Origin: Candidatus Omnitrophota bacterium
GTDB lineage: Bacteria; Omnitrophota; Koll11; Gygaellales; Profunditerraquicolaceae
Length of the DNA stretch: 5,545 nucleotides
Direction: 5' to 3'
Assembly (NCBI GenBank): GCA_028717765.1
Contig: JAQUNE010000063.1
Location: forward strand, 2,011-7,555
A program made the translations under genes and the position numbers. The notes beneath the pieces were generated by a model that saw nothing but the letters and a program-made list of their open reading frames with translations, searched no databases and was not told the origin of the DNA. Of this stretch, positions 1-5,545 are shown piece after piece (positions within the stretch are counted from its first letter, which is position 1; every line of letters starts with the position of its first letter).

Positions 1-307
1 ACTGCATATAGTCACTTTTCAGGTATGCCGGCTCTTCTTTCTCTAAAAAATAATATGACCTTAAAAGTTTCATTGCCGTTTGTTTACGGATGCCGATTTC
101 TTTCACGGTATAAATATCAAAACTGCCATAACCCCATTCTTTATACAGTTTGTCCTTTAAAACCGTATAAAGCGAGCGCCCTAACTCGATCCAGGAACTC
201 TTAAAACCTTTAGCATTCTCTAGCACATGGTAACGAAAGGAATTTTCATCCAGCTGCCCCATTTTTTCTTCGATATTTTCCAGAGACTTAGACTTTGCGA
301 CGTTCAT
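1..307 (-). CDS. Unrecognised protein, N-terminal 102 residues (runs off left edge)
   Basis: I translated this by hand: an ATG at 307..305 opens a frame with no stop through 102 codons to the window edge, so the C-terminus is missing. A strong Shine-Dalgarno (AGGAGGT, 317..311) lies 3 bases before the ATG and fixes this start; the next Met, residue 16, has nothing comparable. The gene begins one base after the stop of the CCA gene and so should be in the same transcript. The visible protein is soluble-looking, rich in Lys, Glu and aromatic residues, with no signal peptide or membrane segment. Residues 38-58 (SSWIELGRSLY then LYKEW) and 67-83 (TVKEIGIRKQTAMKLLR) look like amphipathic helices, and the second resembles a helix-turn-helix recognition segment, followed by YYFLEKEEPAYL. 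I do not recognise the family with confidence. DNA binding is only an inference from the helical pattern. That it is a real gene is well supported by the ribosome site and spacing. Confidence 0.8.
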   Translation of the reverse strand, partial: MNVAKSKSLENIEEKMGQLDENSFRYHVLENAKGFKSSWIELGRSLYTVLKDKLYKEWGYGSFDIYTVKEIGIRKQTAMKLLRSYYFLEKEEPAYLKSDYMQ

Positions 308-308
308 T

Positions 309-1739
309 TTACCTCCTAATAAACTTCTTAGCCTTTTCTAAGGCTTCTTTCTTAGTTTTTACCTTACCAATTGCCTGCAGTTCTTCAATCTCGTTTAAAA
401 TTTTTCCAATTAACGGTGAAGGGGTAAGTTTAAATTTTTTTATTAGATCATCTCCGTTAATCAAGCGGGTAATTTTTTTCTCTTTTTGCTTACGGAAATA
501 TTCCCGCATCAACGCAGCAACTACTACCTCATGTTGGCTGCGTGACTGCTGGGTGGTCAATCTACCCCTGGTTGCGCGCTGATCAGCCAAAGAAACCAAA
601 AGCACACTGATTGCCTCTTTGCCGGTATCGCGAAAATACCTGAATTTTGCCCTGGCGCTGGGTTGCGGGCTATCTGCCAGATATCCCGGCCTTAAGTGCC
701 AAAAAACCATTTTTGAGAGCGCTTCAATCTCGTCATTAGAAAGTTTTATCCGCCGGGCAATATTCCTTGCTAAATGCGCACCGACTCTTTCATGGCCATG
801 AAAAATAGTCTTTCCGCCCTTGCGCCGTTTTGCCTGGGGTTTGCCGATATCATGTAAAAATGTGCCGAGTTTTAGCAAGGTAAGTCGCGTTCTTTCAGAC
901 GAAATCACCTGCTGCAGGAATACCCGGATATCAGGGTTATTCTTGTGATCTACAATGATTTCTTCCAACTTTTTTACTGCCTCAAAACTGTGCTTTAGAA
1001 CATCTAAGTGGTGATACGGGCCTTGGTTGACCCCGCGCATGATTTCAATTTCCGGAATAATAATTTTTAGAATCTTTAATTTATCGAGTAAAACTAAATA
1101 CTCGTAAGCATTGGACTGGCTAAGGATCTTAAAAAGCTCATCGCGAATGCGCTCAGAAGAAACATTACTTAATTTTTCCCTTTTTGACCTGATCAATTTC
1201 ATGGTCTCTGGCGTAATTTTAAACCCAAAAATTGCCGATAAGCTAAAAGCCCTTAAGATACGCAGCGGATCCTCATCAAAAACAGCAGGATGAATGATCT
1301 GAATGCGTTTTAATTTTAAATCTTTTTGTGCGCCAAAAGGGTCAATTAAGGTTTGGGGGATTTTTTTTGCCGCCAGGTATTGCGATAACTCCAATGCCAA
1401 AGAATTAATGCTGAAATCGCGGTGCAAAAGGTCGTCTTTTAATCTCTTACCGCGAAAATCCGCGAAATCCAGGGTATAAGTTTTTTCCTGGATTCGTTTT
1501 ACCAAACGGCAACAACCATGCTCTTTATCCAAAACTACAAAGCCGGCATGAATTTTACGCGCCAGCGCCCTGCCAAAGCTAATCGCCTGTTTTTCCAGGC
1601 AAAAATCGATATCAGGATTAGGCTTCTGCCGCTTCAAAAGAATATCGCGCAGATATCCGCCAACAAGGTAAATTTTTTTCCTTTTACCCTTGGCGAAGCG
1701 CGAAATTTCTTCTAGGAGATCAAATTCTAAAGTAACCAC
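309..1739 (-). CDS. cca: CCA tRNA nucleotidyltransferase / poly(A) polymerase family, with HD domain
   Basis: This is a class II nucleotidyltransferase of 476 residues that should add or repair the 3' CCA end of tRNAs using CTP and ATP in the cytoplasm. The head domain shows GG-x2-RD (residues 27-32) and the metal-binding DID (43-45), then HRDFSINSLA (106-115). The neck carries EDPLRILRA (156-164, the EDxxR nucleotide-selecting motif) and SSERIRDEL (194-202). A divergent HD phosphohydrolase domain follows, with HD at 296-297 and the HGHERVGAHLA block at 314-324. The C-terminal 50 residues hold the usual INGDDLIK-like segment. Length fits HD-containing family members. The start is GTG at 1739..1737. 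It overlaps the previous gene's TAG stop by one base (TAGTG) and has no clear Shine-Dalgarno, so re-initiation by the terminating ribosome is likely. Only about 20 residues precede the GG motif, as is normal. Whether it adds CCA, only A, or is a poly(A) polymerase cannot be settled from motifs alone; CCA addition is the simplest reading. Confidence 0.92.
   Translation of the reverse strand: MVTLEFDLLEEISRFAKGKRKKIYLVGGYLRDILLKRQKPNPDIDFCLEKQAISFGRALARKIHAGFVVLDKEHGCCRLVKRIQEKTYTLDFADFRGKRLKDDLLHRDFSINSLALELSQYLAAKKIPQTLIDPFGAQKDLKLKRIQIIHPAVFDEDPLRILRAFSLSAIFGFKITPETMKLIRSKREKLSNVSSERIRDELFKILSQSNAYEYLVLLDKLKILKIIIPEIEIMRGVNQGPYHHLDVLKHSFEAVKKLEEIIVDHKNNPDIRVFLQQVISSERTRLTLLKLGTFLHDIGKPQAKRRKGGKTIFHGHERVGAHLARNIARRIKLSNDEIEALSKMVFWHLRPGYLADSPQPSARAKFRYFRDTGKEAISVLLVSLADQRATRGRLTTQQSRSQHEVVVAALMREYFRKQKEKKITRLINGDDLIKKFKLTPSPLIGKILNEIEELQAIGKVKTKKEALEKAKKFIRR
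311..317 (-). promoter_or_regulatory. Shine-Dalgarno AGGAGGT inside the end of the CCA gene
   Basis: On the minus strand AGGAGGT reads from 317 to 311, three bases before the ATG at 307..305. Its first six bases are the last two sense codons (AGG AGG, Arg-Arg) of the CCA gene, and its T is the first base of that gene's TAA stop. It decides the start of the left-edge gene and couples its translation to termination of the CCA gene. Confidence 0.85.
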
Positions 1740-2149
1740 TATTTATTTTGATTGAATATTTCGGATTGTTTAATTACTTCATCTTCGACAAAAATCGGGG
1801 CATGCGCCCTGACTGCTAAGGCGATCGTATCGGAAGGACGGGCATCGATCACTTTTATTTCCCCTGAATTTGCCTTAATGAATAATTTCGCGTGGAAAGT
1901 ATTTTCTTCTAATTTATCGATAATGACCTTCTCCACCGAGGCCTCAAGGTTTTCAATGGTTAAATGCAACAGATCATGTGTTAATGGCCTGGGCGGCTGG
2001 AAACCGCTGATCTTTAATTTTATTGCCGAAGCCTCCGGCAGGCCGATGACAATCGGCAGCACCCTTTCTCCGTTTTTTTCTTTCAAAACAATCAACTGGT
2101 CATGCCTTTTCTCGTCGATGACAATTTTATTTAATTCCATTTCTACCAT
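1739..2149 (-). CDS. DUF151 / bifunctional nuclease (BFN) family protein
   Basis: This 136-residue protein matches the DUF151 'bifunctional nuclease' family. The diagnostic blocks are LPIVIGLPEASAIKL (residues 31-45), PPRPLTHDLL (52-61), FHAKLFI (85-91), IDARPSDTIALAVR (101-114) and APIFVEDEVI (117-126). A few plant members have been reported to have DNase and RNase activity; the cellular role in bacteria is poorly known, and some related proteins carry an extra UVR domain that is absent here. The protein is a single domain with no signal peptide or membrane segment. The first ATG (2149..2147) is chosen over the one at residue 4 because GAGGAG at 2165..2160 sits 10 bases before it. It begins 17 bases after nrdR, the widest gap in the window, and its TAG overlaps the GTG start of the CCA gene by one base. 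The coupling to a tRNA-end enzyme hints at an RNA-related role, but that is inference. Confidence 0.9.
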   Translation of the reverse strand: MVEMELNKIVIDEKRHDQLIVLKEKNGERVLPIVIGLPEASAIKLKISGFQPPRPLTHDLLHLTIENLEASVEKVIIDKLEENTFHAKLFIKANSGEIKVIDARPSDTIALAVRAHAPIFVEDEVIKQSEIFNQNK

Positions 2150-2159
2150 TTAAGTAAAA

Positions 2160-2165
2160 CTCCTC
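2160..2165 (-). promoter_or_regulatory. Shine-Dalgarno GAGGAG of the DUF151 gene
   Basis: GAGGAG reads on the minus strand from 2165 to 2160, in the 17-base gap after the nrdR stop and 10 bases before the ATG at 2149..2147. The spacing selects the first of two nearby ATGs. The later one, three codons in, would be 19 bases away. Confidence 0.7.
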
Positions 2166-2166
2166 T

Positions 2167-2655
2167 CTATCTTCTACTGCCGGCCTTCATTGCTGGCGGC
2201 CTTTCTTTATTAAGAATATCCTTTAACTCCACCATAAACTGCCCAACATCTTTAAACTGCCTGTACACCGAGGCAAAACGCACATAAGCAACATCATCCA
2301 GTGCCTTTAATTTTTCCATGACTAATTCTCCGATCCGGCTGGAACTAACCTCGCGGTCAGATTTTTTCTGGATTGCATGCTCAACCTGTGTGGCGATCTC
2401 TTCCATTTTTTCCATACTGATCTGGCGCTTCTCGCAGGCCTTCATGATCCCGGAAAGGATTTTTTTCCGGTCGAAACTCTGGCGCCTGCCATCTTTTTTG
2501 ATCACCATCACCGAGACTTCTTCGACATACTCATAAGTAGTAAAGCGCTTCTGGCACTTTAAACATTCCCTGCGCCGGCGCACTGCTGATTCTTCGCTGG
2601 TCGCGCGGGAATCCACTACTTTATCTTCCTTGTGCCCGCAAAAAGGACATCTCAT
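2167..2655 (-). CDS. nrdR: Transcriptional repressor NrdR
   Basis: NrdR is a zinc- and nucleotide-binding repressor that shuts down ribonucleotide reductase genes when dATP is plentiful, by binding paired NrdR boxes in their promoters. The 162 residues contain the two expected parts. The first is an N-terminal zinc ribbon with CPFC (Cys3, Cys6) and CLKC (Cys31, Cys34), with the family's DSR and [17 protein letters not shown] signatures between and after. The second is an ATP-cone from about residue 49 ([15 protein letters not shown]) to 139, ending in [15 protein letters not shown]. Length is slightly above the usual 150-160 because of a basic tail ([12 protein letters not shown]). The ATG overlaps the dCMP deaminase stop (ATGA), and AGGA at 2666..2663 lies 7 bases upstream. 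Sitting next to dCMP deaminase ties the regulator to dNTP supply. No ribonucleotide reductase gene is visible in the window, so its targets lie elsewhere, and I did not find a NrdR box here. Confidence 0.97.
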   Translation of the reverse strand: MRCPFCGHKEDKVVDSRATSEESAVRRRRECLKCQKRFTTYEYVEEVSVMVIKKDGRRQSFDRKKILSGIMKACEKRQISMEKMEEIATQVEHAIQKKSDREVSSSRIGELVMEKLKALDDVAYVRFASVYRQFKDVGQFMVELKDILNKERPPAMKAGSRR

Positions 2656-3125
2656 TTTAATTTCCTAACCTTGATCTTGGCCTCTTTTAAAAACTTCATT
2701 GCCATTTTGTCGGGATAATCGCCGTTGATCACGATCTCTTTAATCGCGGCATTAATCAACATCTTGGCACAGATAATACAAGGCTGATTAGTCAGGTACA
2801 AAATACTTTCTCTTGTGCCCACTCCGTGCAAAGCCGCCTGAATGATCACATTCTGCTCCGCGTGCAAAGCGCGGCAAAGTTCATGCCGCTCCCCGGAAGG
2901 TATGCCTAATCTTTCTCTTTCGCAAAACCCGATTTCCAGGCAATCCTTTAGCCCCGAAGGCGCTCCGTTATAACCAGTGGCTAAAATTCTTTTATCTTTT
3001 ACCAGTACAGCACCTACATGGCGCCGATGGCAAGTAGACCTCTTGGCAACTAAATTGGCAACCTCTAAAAAATATTCATCCCAGGTAGGGCGCTTATGAA
3101 AATTCTTTTTTTTCTTTTCTCTCAT
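2652..3125 (-). CDS. dCMP deaminase (deoxycytidylate deaminase, ComEB-like)
   Basis: This 157-residue zinc enzyme of the cytidine deaminase superfamily should convert dCMP to dUMP, the substrate of thymidylate synthase. The active site is visible: HAE at residues 88-90 (His88 zinc ligand, Glu90 proton shuttle) and PCIIC at 115-119 (Cys116 and Cys119 zinc ligands). The [10 protein letters not shown] block (49-58), [14 protein letters not shown] (29-42) and the Cys62/Cys68/Cys84 region are typical of dCMP deaminases rather than of cytidine or tRNA adenosine deaminases. A short Lys-rich start (residues 2-11) precedes the fold. The ATG at 3125..3123 is one base after the glyA stop. The nearest candidate ribosome site, GGAG inside the glyA codons for Pro-Glu, is about 13 bases away, so translation may depend on coupling. 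Its stop overlaps the nrdR start by four bases. Members with allosteric dCTP/dTTP control are known, but I cannot tell whether this one has it. Confidence 0.93.
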   Translation of the reverse strand: MREKKKKNFHKRPTWDEYFLEVANLVAKRSTCHRRHVGAVLVKDKRILATGYNGAPSGLKDCLEIGFCERERLGIPSGERHELCRALHAEQNVIIQAALHGVGTRESILYLTNQPCIICAKMLINAAIKEIVINGDYPDKMAMKFLKEAKIKVRKLK

Positions 3126-3126
3126 C

Positions 3127-4383
3127 TTATTTATTTAGCTCCGGATATAAAGGAAATTCCTTGGTTAAATCTAAAACTTTTTCTTTAATTGCTTTTAAAC
3201 GGTCGAAATCTCCGCTGGATTCAATCGCCTGATTAATATAATCGGCGATCTGGCGCATTTGCTTCTCTTTCATCCCGCGGGTTGTCACAGCCGGAGTACC
3301 TAAGCGTATCCCGCTGGTTACCCCTGGGCTTTTCGTATCAAAAGGAATAAGATTTTTATTCGCAGTAATATTGGTCTCCTCTAAAATCGCCGAGGCATCA
3401 GCTCCGGTAATTTTCTTTTTGGACAAATCTACCAGCATTAAATGCGTATCTGTGCCTCCAGAAACAATACGGAAATCTTTTTTTTCTAAAGCGCTGGCAA
3501 GTTCCTTGGCGTTATCGATAATCTGCTTCTGGTACTTTTTAAATTCCGGGGTTAGCGCTTCTTTAAATGCTACTGCCTTTGCCGCAATCACGTGCATTAA
3601 CGGCCCACCCTGCAATCCGGGGAAAATCCGGGAATCGATTTTTTTGGCAAATTCTTTCTTCGAGATAATAAAACCTCCCCGCGGCCCGCGTAAGGTCTTA
3701 TGGGTAGTAGAAGTGACGAAATCTGCAACTGGCACTGGCGACTGATGTAACCCTGCTGCCACTAAACCGGCAATGTGCGCCATATCGACAAATAAATACG
3801 CTCCTACTTTATCGCAGATCTCCCGAAAAGCTTTAAAATCCATTTCTCTGGGGTATGCGGAAGCTCCGGCAAGGATCATTTTCGGCTTATGCTTCTTCGC
3901 AAGATCCAAAATATAATTATAATCCAGGGTTTCACTTTTGCGATCTACGCCGTATCCAACCATTTTGTAGAAGATCCCGGAGAAATTATGCGGATGGCCA
4001 TGGGTGAGATGCCCTCCGGCGGATAAATCCATCGCTAAAACCGTATCACCTAATTCCAATGCCGCGAAATAAACCGCCATATTTGCCTGGCTTCCGGAAT
4101 GCGCCTGGACATTTACATGCTCTGCGCCGAATAATTTCTTTGCCCGCTCGATTGCCAGGCTCTCGGCACTATCCACATTCTCGCACCCGCCATACCAGCG
4201 GGCAGCAGGATAACCTTCGGCATACTTATTGGTGAGCACCGAACCTTGCGTCTCTAATACAGCCAAAGAAGTAAAATTCTCCGAGGCAATTAATTCTAAA
4301 TTCTCCTGCTGGCGTTTTAGTTCCCTGATAATCACCTGGTAAATTTCCGGGTCAGTGTTTTTTAAGAATTTTAAGCTTTCCAT
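3127..4383 (-). CDS. glyA: Serine hydroxymethyltransferase
   Basis: GlyA is a PLP-dependent cytoplasmic enzyme that interconverts serine plus tetrahydrofolate with glycine plus 5,10-methylene-tetrahydrofolate, the main one-carbon donor for thymidylate and purine synthesis. The 418 residues match normal bacterial length and the motifs are all present: [11 protein letters not shown] (29-39), [18 protein letters not shown] (51-68), [12 protein letters not shown] (94-105), GGHLTHG (123-129), [14 protein letters not shown] (198-211) and [14 protein letters not shown] (224-237), with Lys229 as the PLP lysine. The C-terminal part has the expected [14 protein letters not shown] block. The start overlaps the end of rpiB by 13 bases. 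GAGG at 4397..4394, inside the rpiB codons for Glu-Glu-Glu, lies 10 bases before the ATG and supports this start. It is followed after one base by dCMP deaminase, whose product dUMP is methylated with the folate that GlyA makes. Confidence 0.98.
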   Translation of the reverse strand: MESLKFLKNTDPEIYQVIIRELKRQQENLELIASENFTSLAVLETQGSVLTNKYAEGYPAARWYGGCENVDSAESLAIERAKKLFGAEHVNVQAHSGSQANMAVYFAALELGDTVLAMDLSAGGHLTHGHPHNFSGIFYKMVGYGVDRKSETLDYNYILDLAKKHKPKMILAGASAYPREMDFKAFREICDKVGAYLFVDMAHIAGLVAAGLHQSPVPVADFVTSTTHKTLRGPRGGFIISKKEFAKKIDSRIFPGLQGGPLMHVIAAKAVAFKEALTPEFKKYQKQIIDNAKELASALEKKDFRIVSGGTDTHLMLVDLSKKKITGADASAILEETNITANKNLIPFDTKSPGVTSGIRLGTPAVTTRGMKEKQMRQIADYINQAIESSGDFDRLKAIKEKVLDLTKEFPLYPELNK

Positions 4384-4829
4384 TTTCTAATTTCCTCTTC
4401 GATCTTTTTTAGTTGATTCAGGCGTTTTTTGTGCCTGCCCCCTAAGAATTTTGTCTTCATCCAAACACCTAATATTTTTTTGGCAGTCTTTTCATTCACA
4501 AACCCCGCGCCTAATACCAAAACATTACTGTCATTATGCTCGCGGGAAAGTTTCGCCGCTTTCACACTATAAGATAAAGCCGCACGCACACCTGCATAGC
4601 GGTTTGCCACAATGGAATTTCCAATCCCGCTTTTACAAATCAAGACGCCTTGCTTGTGAATTCCGCGTGAAATATCTTCTGCCAGGGCAGAGGCAAATTC
4701 AGGATAATTACAGCGCTCCTCGGAATAAGTGCCCAGGTCCTTGACCTGAATATGTTTTTTTTCCAAATAGGCCTTTAATTTTTCCTTTAAACGAAAGCCC
4801 GCATGGTCCGAAGCAATGAGCATTTTCAT
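4371..4829 (-). CDS. rpiB: Ribose 5-phosphate isomerase B / RpiB-LacAB family sugar isomerase
   Basis: RpiB interconverts ribulose 5-phosphate and ribose 5-phosphate in the pentose phosphate pathway, feeding PRPP and nucleotide synthesis. The 152-residue length fits. Visible family features are [13 protein letters not shown] (6-18, Asp8 and His9 in the substrate pocket), DLGTYS (31-36), NYPEFA (41-46), the catalytic Cys65, the ANR-x2-GVRAAL stretch (75-85), [15 protein letters not shown] (96-110, including His98 and Asn99) and GGRHKKR near 130-136, whose basic residues bind the phosphate. The loop around the catalytic cysteine reads CKSGIGNS instead of the usual CGTGIGMS: Cys is kept, but Gly-Thr becomes Lys-Ser. 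This could mark a lineage variant or altered substrate preference. The start shares ATGA with the upstream stop, with a weak AAGGA further upstream, and the end overlaps glyA by 13 bases. Its place between the Sua5/phosphatase gene and glyA matches the known arrangement in Bacillus. Confidence 0.92.
   Translation of the reverse strand: MKMLIASDHAGFRLKEKLKAYLEKKHIQVKDLGTYSEERCNYPEFASALAEDISRGIHKQGVLICKSGIGNSIVANRYAGVRAALSYSVKAAKLSREHNDSNVLVLGAGFVNEKTAKKILGVWMKTKFLGGRHKKRLNQLKKIEEEIRKWKA
4394..4397 (-). promoter_or_regulatory. Shine-Dalgarno GAGG of glyA, inside rpiB
   Basis: GAGG reads on the minus strand from 4397 to 4394, 10 bases before the glyA ATG at 4383..4381. It lies within the last Glu codons of rpiB, so the ribosome finishing rpiB passes over the glyA start. 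It supports the start that overlaps rpiB by 13 bases. Confidence 0.6.
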
Positions 4830-5545
4830 ATGATTTTAGCTATCCTTTCTATCGCTTCCTTAATTACATCTACTGTAAGCTGATAAAATTCCAAAGACAT
4901 TCCGATAGGGTCTTCCACATCGAGGCCACCTTGATTTATTTTAGCAAATTCCTTTAATAAAAACACTCTATTTTTTACTTCCGGAGCAAGCTGCAATATC
5001 TTCTCTTCATGTATTTTTTCCATCACTAAAATCAGGTCGGATTTTTTTACCAAAAGGCTACTGATCTCCTGTGAACGATGGCCGGAAACATCAATCCCTT
5101 CTTTGGCCAAGACCTGCCGGGTGGCCTCGGTTGCGCCTATGCCTTTTAATCCCATTACCCCCGCGGATAAAACTTCCACGTCCTGCCGATTAAGCTCCTT
5201 TAATTTTTTCTCTAAAAGGGCTTTTGCCATCACAGAACGGCAGGAATTTCCCGTGCAGACAAAAAGTACGATTTTTTTCGCGGCAACCTGCGTAATTTCT
5301 TCTTTTTTTATAGCGCCTTCGCGTAAGATCTTCATTTCCTCGCCAGATAAATCTACCACTGATGATTCAACGCCTAAAATGGTAACACCTGCGTCAATAG
5401 CCATCTCCACTAAGCCTTTAAAAGGTGCCACTGCTTCAGAGAAATCTTTAGGTGCCGGCTTTCCAGAAATATTTGCCGAAGGACAAGCAAGCGGCATACC
5501 TGAAAGCTCAATGATTCTGAGGGCAATTTCATCATCTGGCATGCG
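4826..5545 (-). CDS. Sua5/YrdC domain fused to low-molecular-weight protein phosphatase (N-terminus beyond right edge)
   Basis: Two enzymes lie in one open frame. Residues below are counted from the Met at 5542..5540, which is not the true start: the frame continues upstream with Arg and runs off the window. Residues 1-85 are the C-terminal part of a Sua5/YrdC/TsaC fold, which makes threonylcarbamoyl-AMP for t6A37 of tRNA. The clues are CPSANISGKPAPKD (20-33, with the Ser-x-Asn of the family's catalytic tetrad), DAGVTILGVESSVVDL (50-65) and ILREGAI (72-78). Residues 89-238 are a complete low-molecular-weight phosphatase: the P-loop CTGNSCRS (Cys96 nucleophile, Arg102) and the general acid Asp211 in EDPIG. 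It resembles Bacillus YwlE, a phosphoarginine phosphatase, in the tail (DPIGMSLEFYQ). No Met and no ribosome site lies between the domains, so the fusion looks genuine. The stop overlaps rpiB by ATGA. Protein Tyr or Arg phosphatase activity is undecided. Confidence 0.9.
   Translation of the reverse strand, partial: RMPDDEIALRIIELSGMPLACPSANISGKPAPKDFSEAVAPFKGLVEMAIDAGVTILGVESSVVDLSGEEMKILREGAIKKEEITQVAAKKIVLFVCTGNSCRSVMAKALLEKKLKELNRQDVEVLSAGVMGLKGIGATEATRQVLAKEGIDVSGHRSQEISSLLVKKSDLILVMEKIHEEKILQLAPEVKNRVFLLKEFAKINQGGLDVEDPIGMSLEFYQLTVDVIKEAIERIAKII

Noticed and set aside
1361..1368. Runs of eight A on the coding strand (here in the CCA gene and again at 3478-3485 in glyA), considered as programmed slippage sites.
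   Set aside because: Both encode ordinary Lys codons in an AT-leaning genome, and the zero frame continues with conserved family sequence, so no frameshift is needed.
1752..2153. A 133-codon open frame on the plus strand lying almost exactly opposite the DUF151 gene.
   Set aside because: The minus-strand protein matches a known family along its whole length. The plus-strand product is Ser/Phe-rich, matches nothing and has no ribosome site, so it is an antisense shadow.
2182..2203. A GC-rich imperfect inverted repeat near the 3' end of nrdR, considered as a terminator.
   Set aside because: It lies inside the nrdR coding sequence, the stem has a mismatch when read as minus-strand RNA, and no U tract follows in that direction.
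3371..3745. A 124-codon open frame on the plus strand inside glyA.
   Set aside because: It lies wholly opposite the conserved PLP-lysine region of glyA and has no supporting motif or start signal.
5543..5545. The Met at 5542 as the real start of the fused gene.
   Set aside because: The frame continues upstream without a stop, no ribosome site can be seen, and the Sua5/YrdC fold would lack its N-terminal half including part of its catalytic residues. The true start must lie outside the window.
1..5545. A defence system, mobile element, CRISPR array or RNA gene.
   Set aside because: Nearly every base is covered by recognisable housekeeping genes on one strand. No transposase, integrase, repeat-spacer pattern, tRNA or rRNA signature was seen, and no gap exceeds 17 bases.

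Overview
The window is a compact bacterial gene cluster with every supported gene on the minus strand, so transcription runs from the right edge to the left edge. In that order it reads: the C-terminal part of a Sua5/YrdC-type threonylcarbamoyl-AMP synthase fused to a low-molecular-weight protein phosphatase (cut by the right edge), rpiB, glyA, a dCMP deaminase, nrdR, a DUF151 'bifunctional nuclease' family gene, a class II CCA/poly(A) nucleotidyltransferase with an HD domain, and the start of an unrecognised conserved-looking protein (cut by the left edge).

Packing is extreme. Neighbouring genes overlap by 1, 4, 4 or 13 bases or are separated by 1, 1 or 17 bases. No intergenic stretch could hold a promoter or terminator, and none is visible. 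Several Shine-Dalgarno sequences lie inside the last codons of the preceding gene. This is best read as part of one polycistronic operon whose promoter and terminator are both outside the window.

The functions are housekeeping. Sua5/YrdC and the CCA enzyme act on tRNA. RpiB supplies ribose 5-phosphate, GlyA supplies methylene-tetrahydrofolate for thymidylate and purines, dCMP deaminase makes dUMP for thymidylate, and NrdR represses ribonucleotide reductase genes. The cluster therefore links nucleotide and one-carbon supply with tRNA maturation. The order Sua5 - phosphatase - rpiB - glyA recalls the tsaC(ywlC)-ywlE-rpiB(ywlF)-glyA region of Bacillus. Here the first two genes are fused, and dCMP deaminase and nrdR follow directly.

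The organism is a bacterium with a moderately AT-rich genome and A-rich coding strands. The layout and the fused first gene would suit an uncultivated lineage such as Omnitrophota, but that is a guess from remembered gene order and the window alone cannot prove it. I see no mobile element, CRISPR array, RNA gene or defence system. The points worth a second look are the fusion and its active-site serine, an altered RpiB catalytic loop, a Shine-Dalgarno built from the terminal Arg-Arg codons of the CCA gene, and the unrecognised protein at the left edge.
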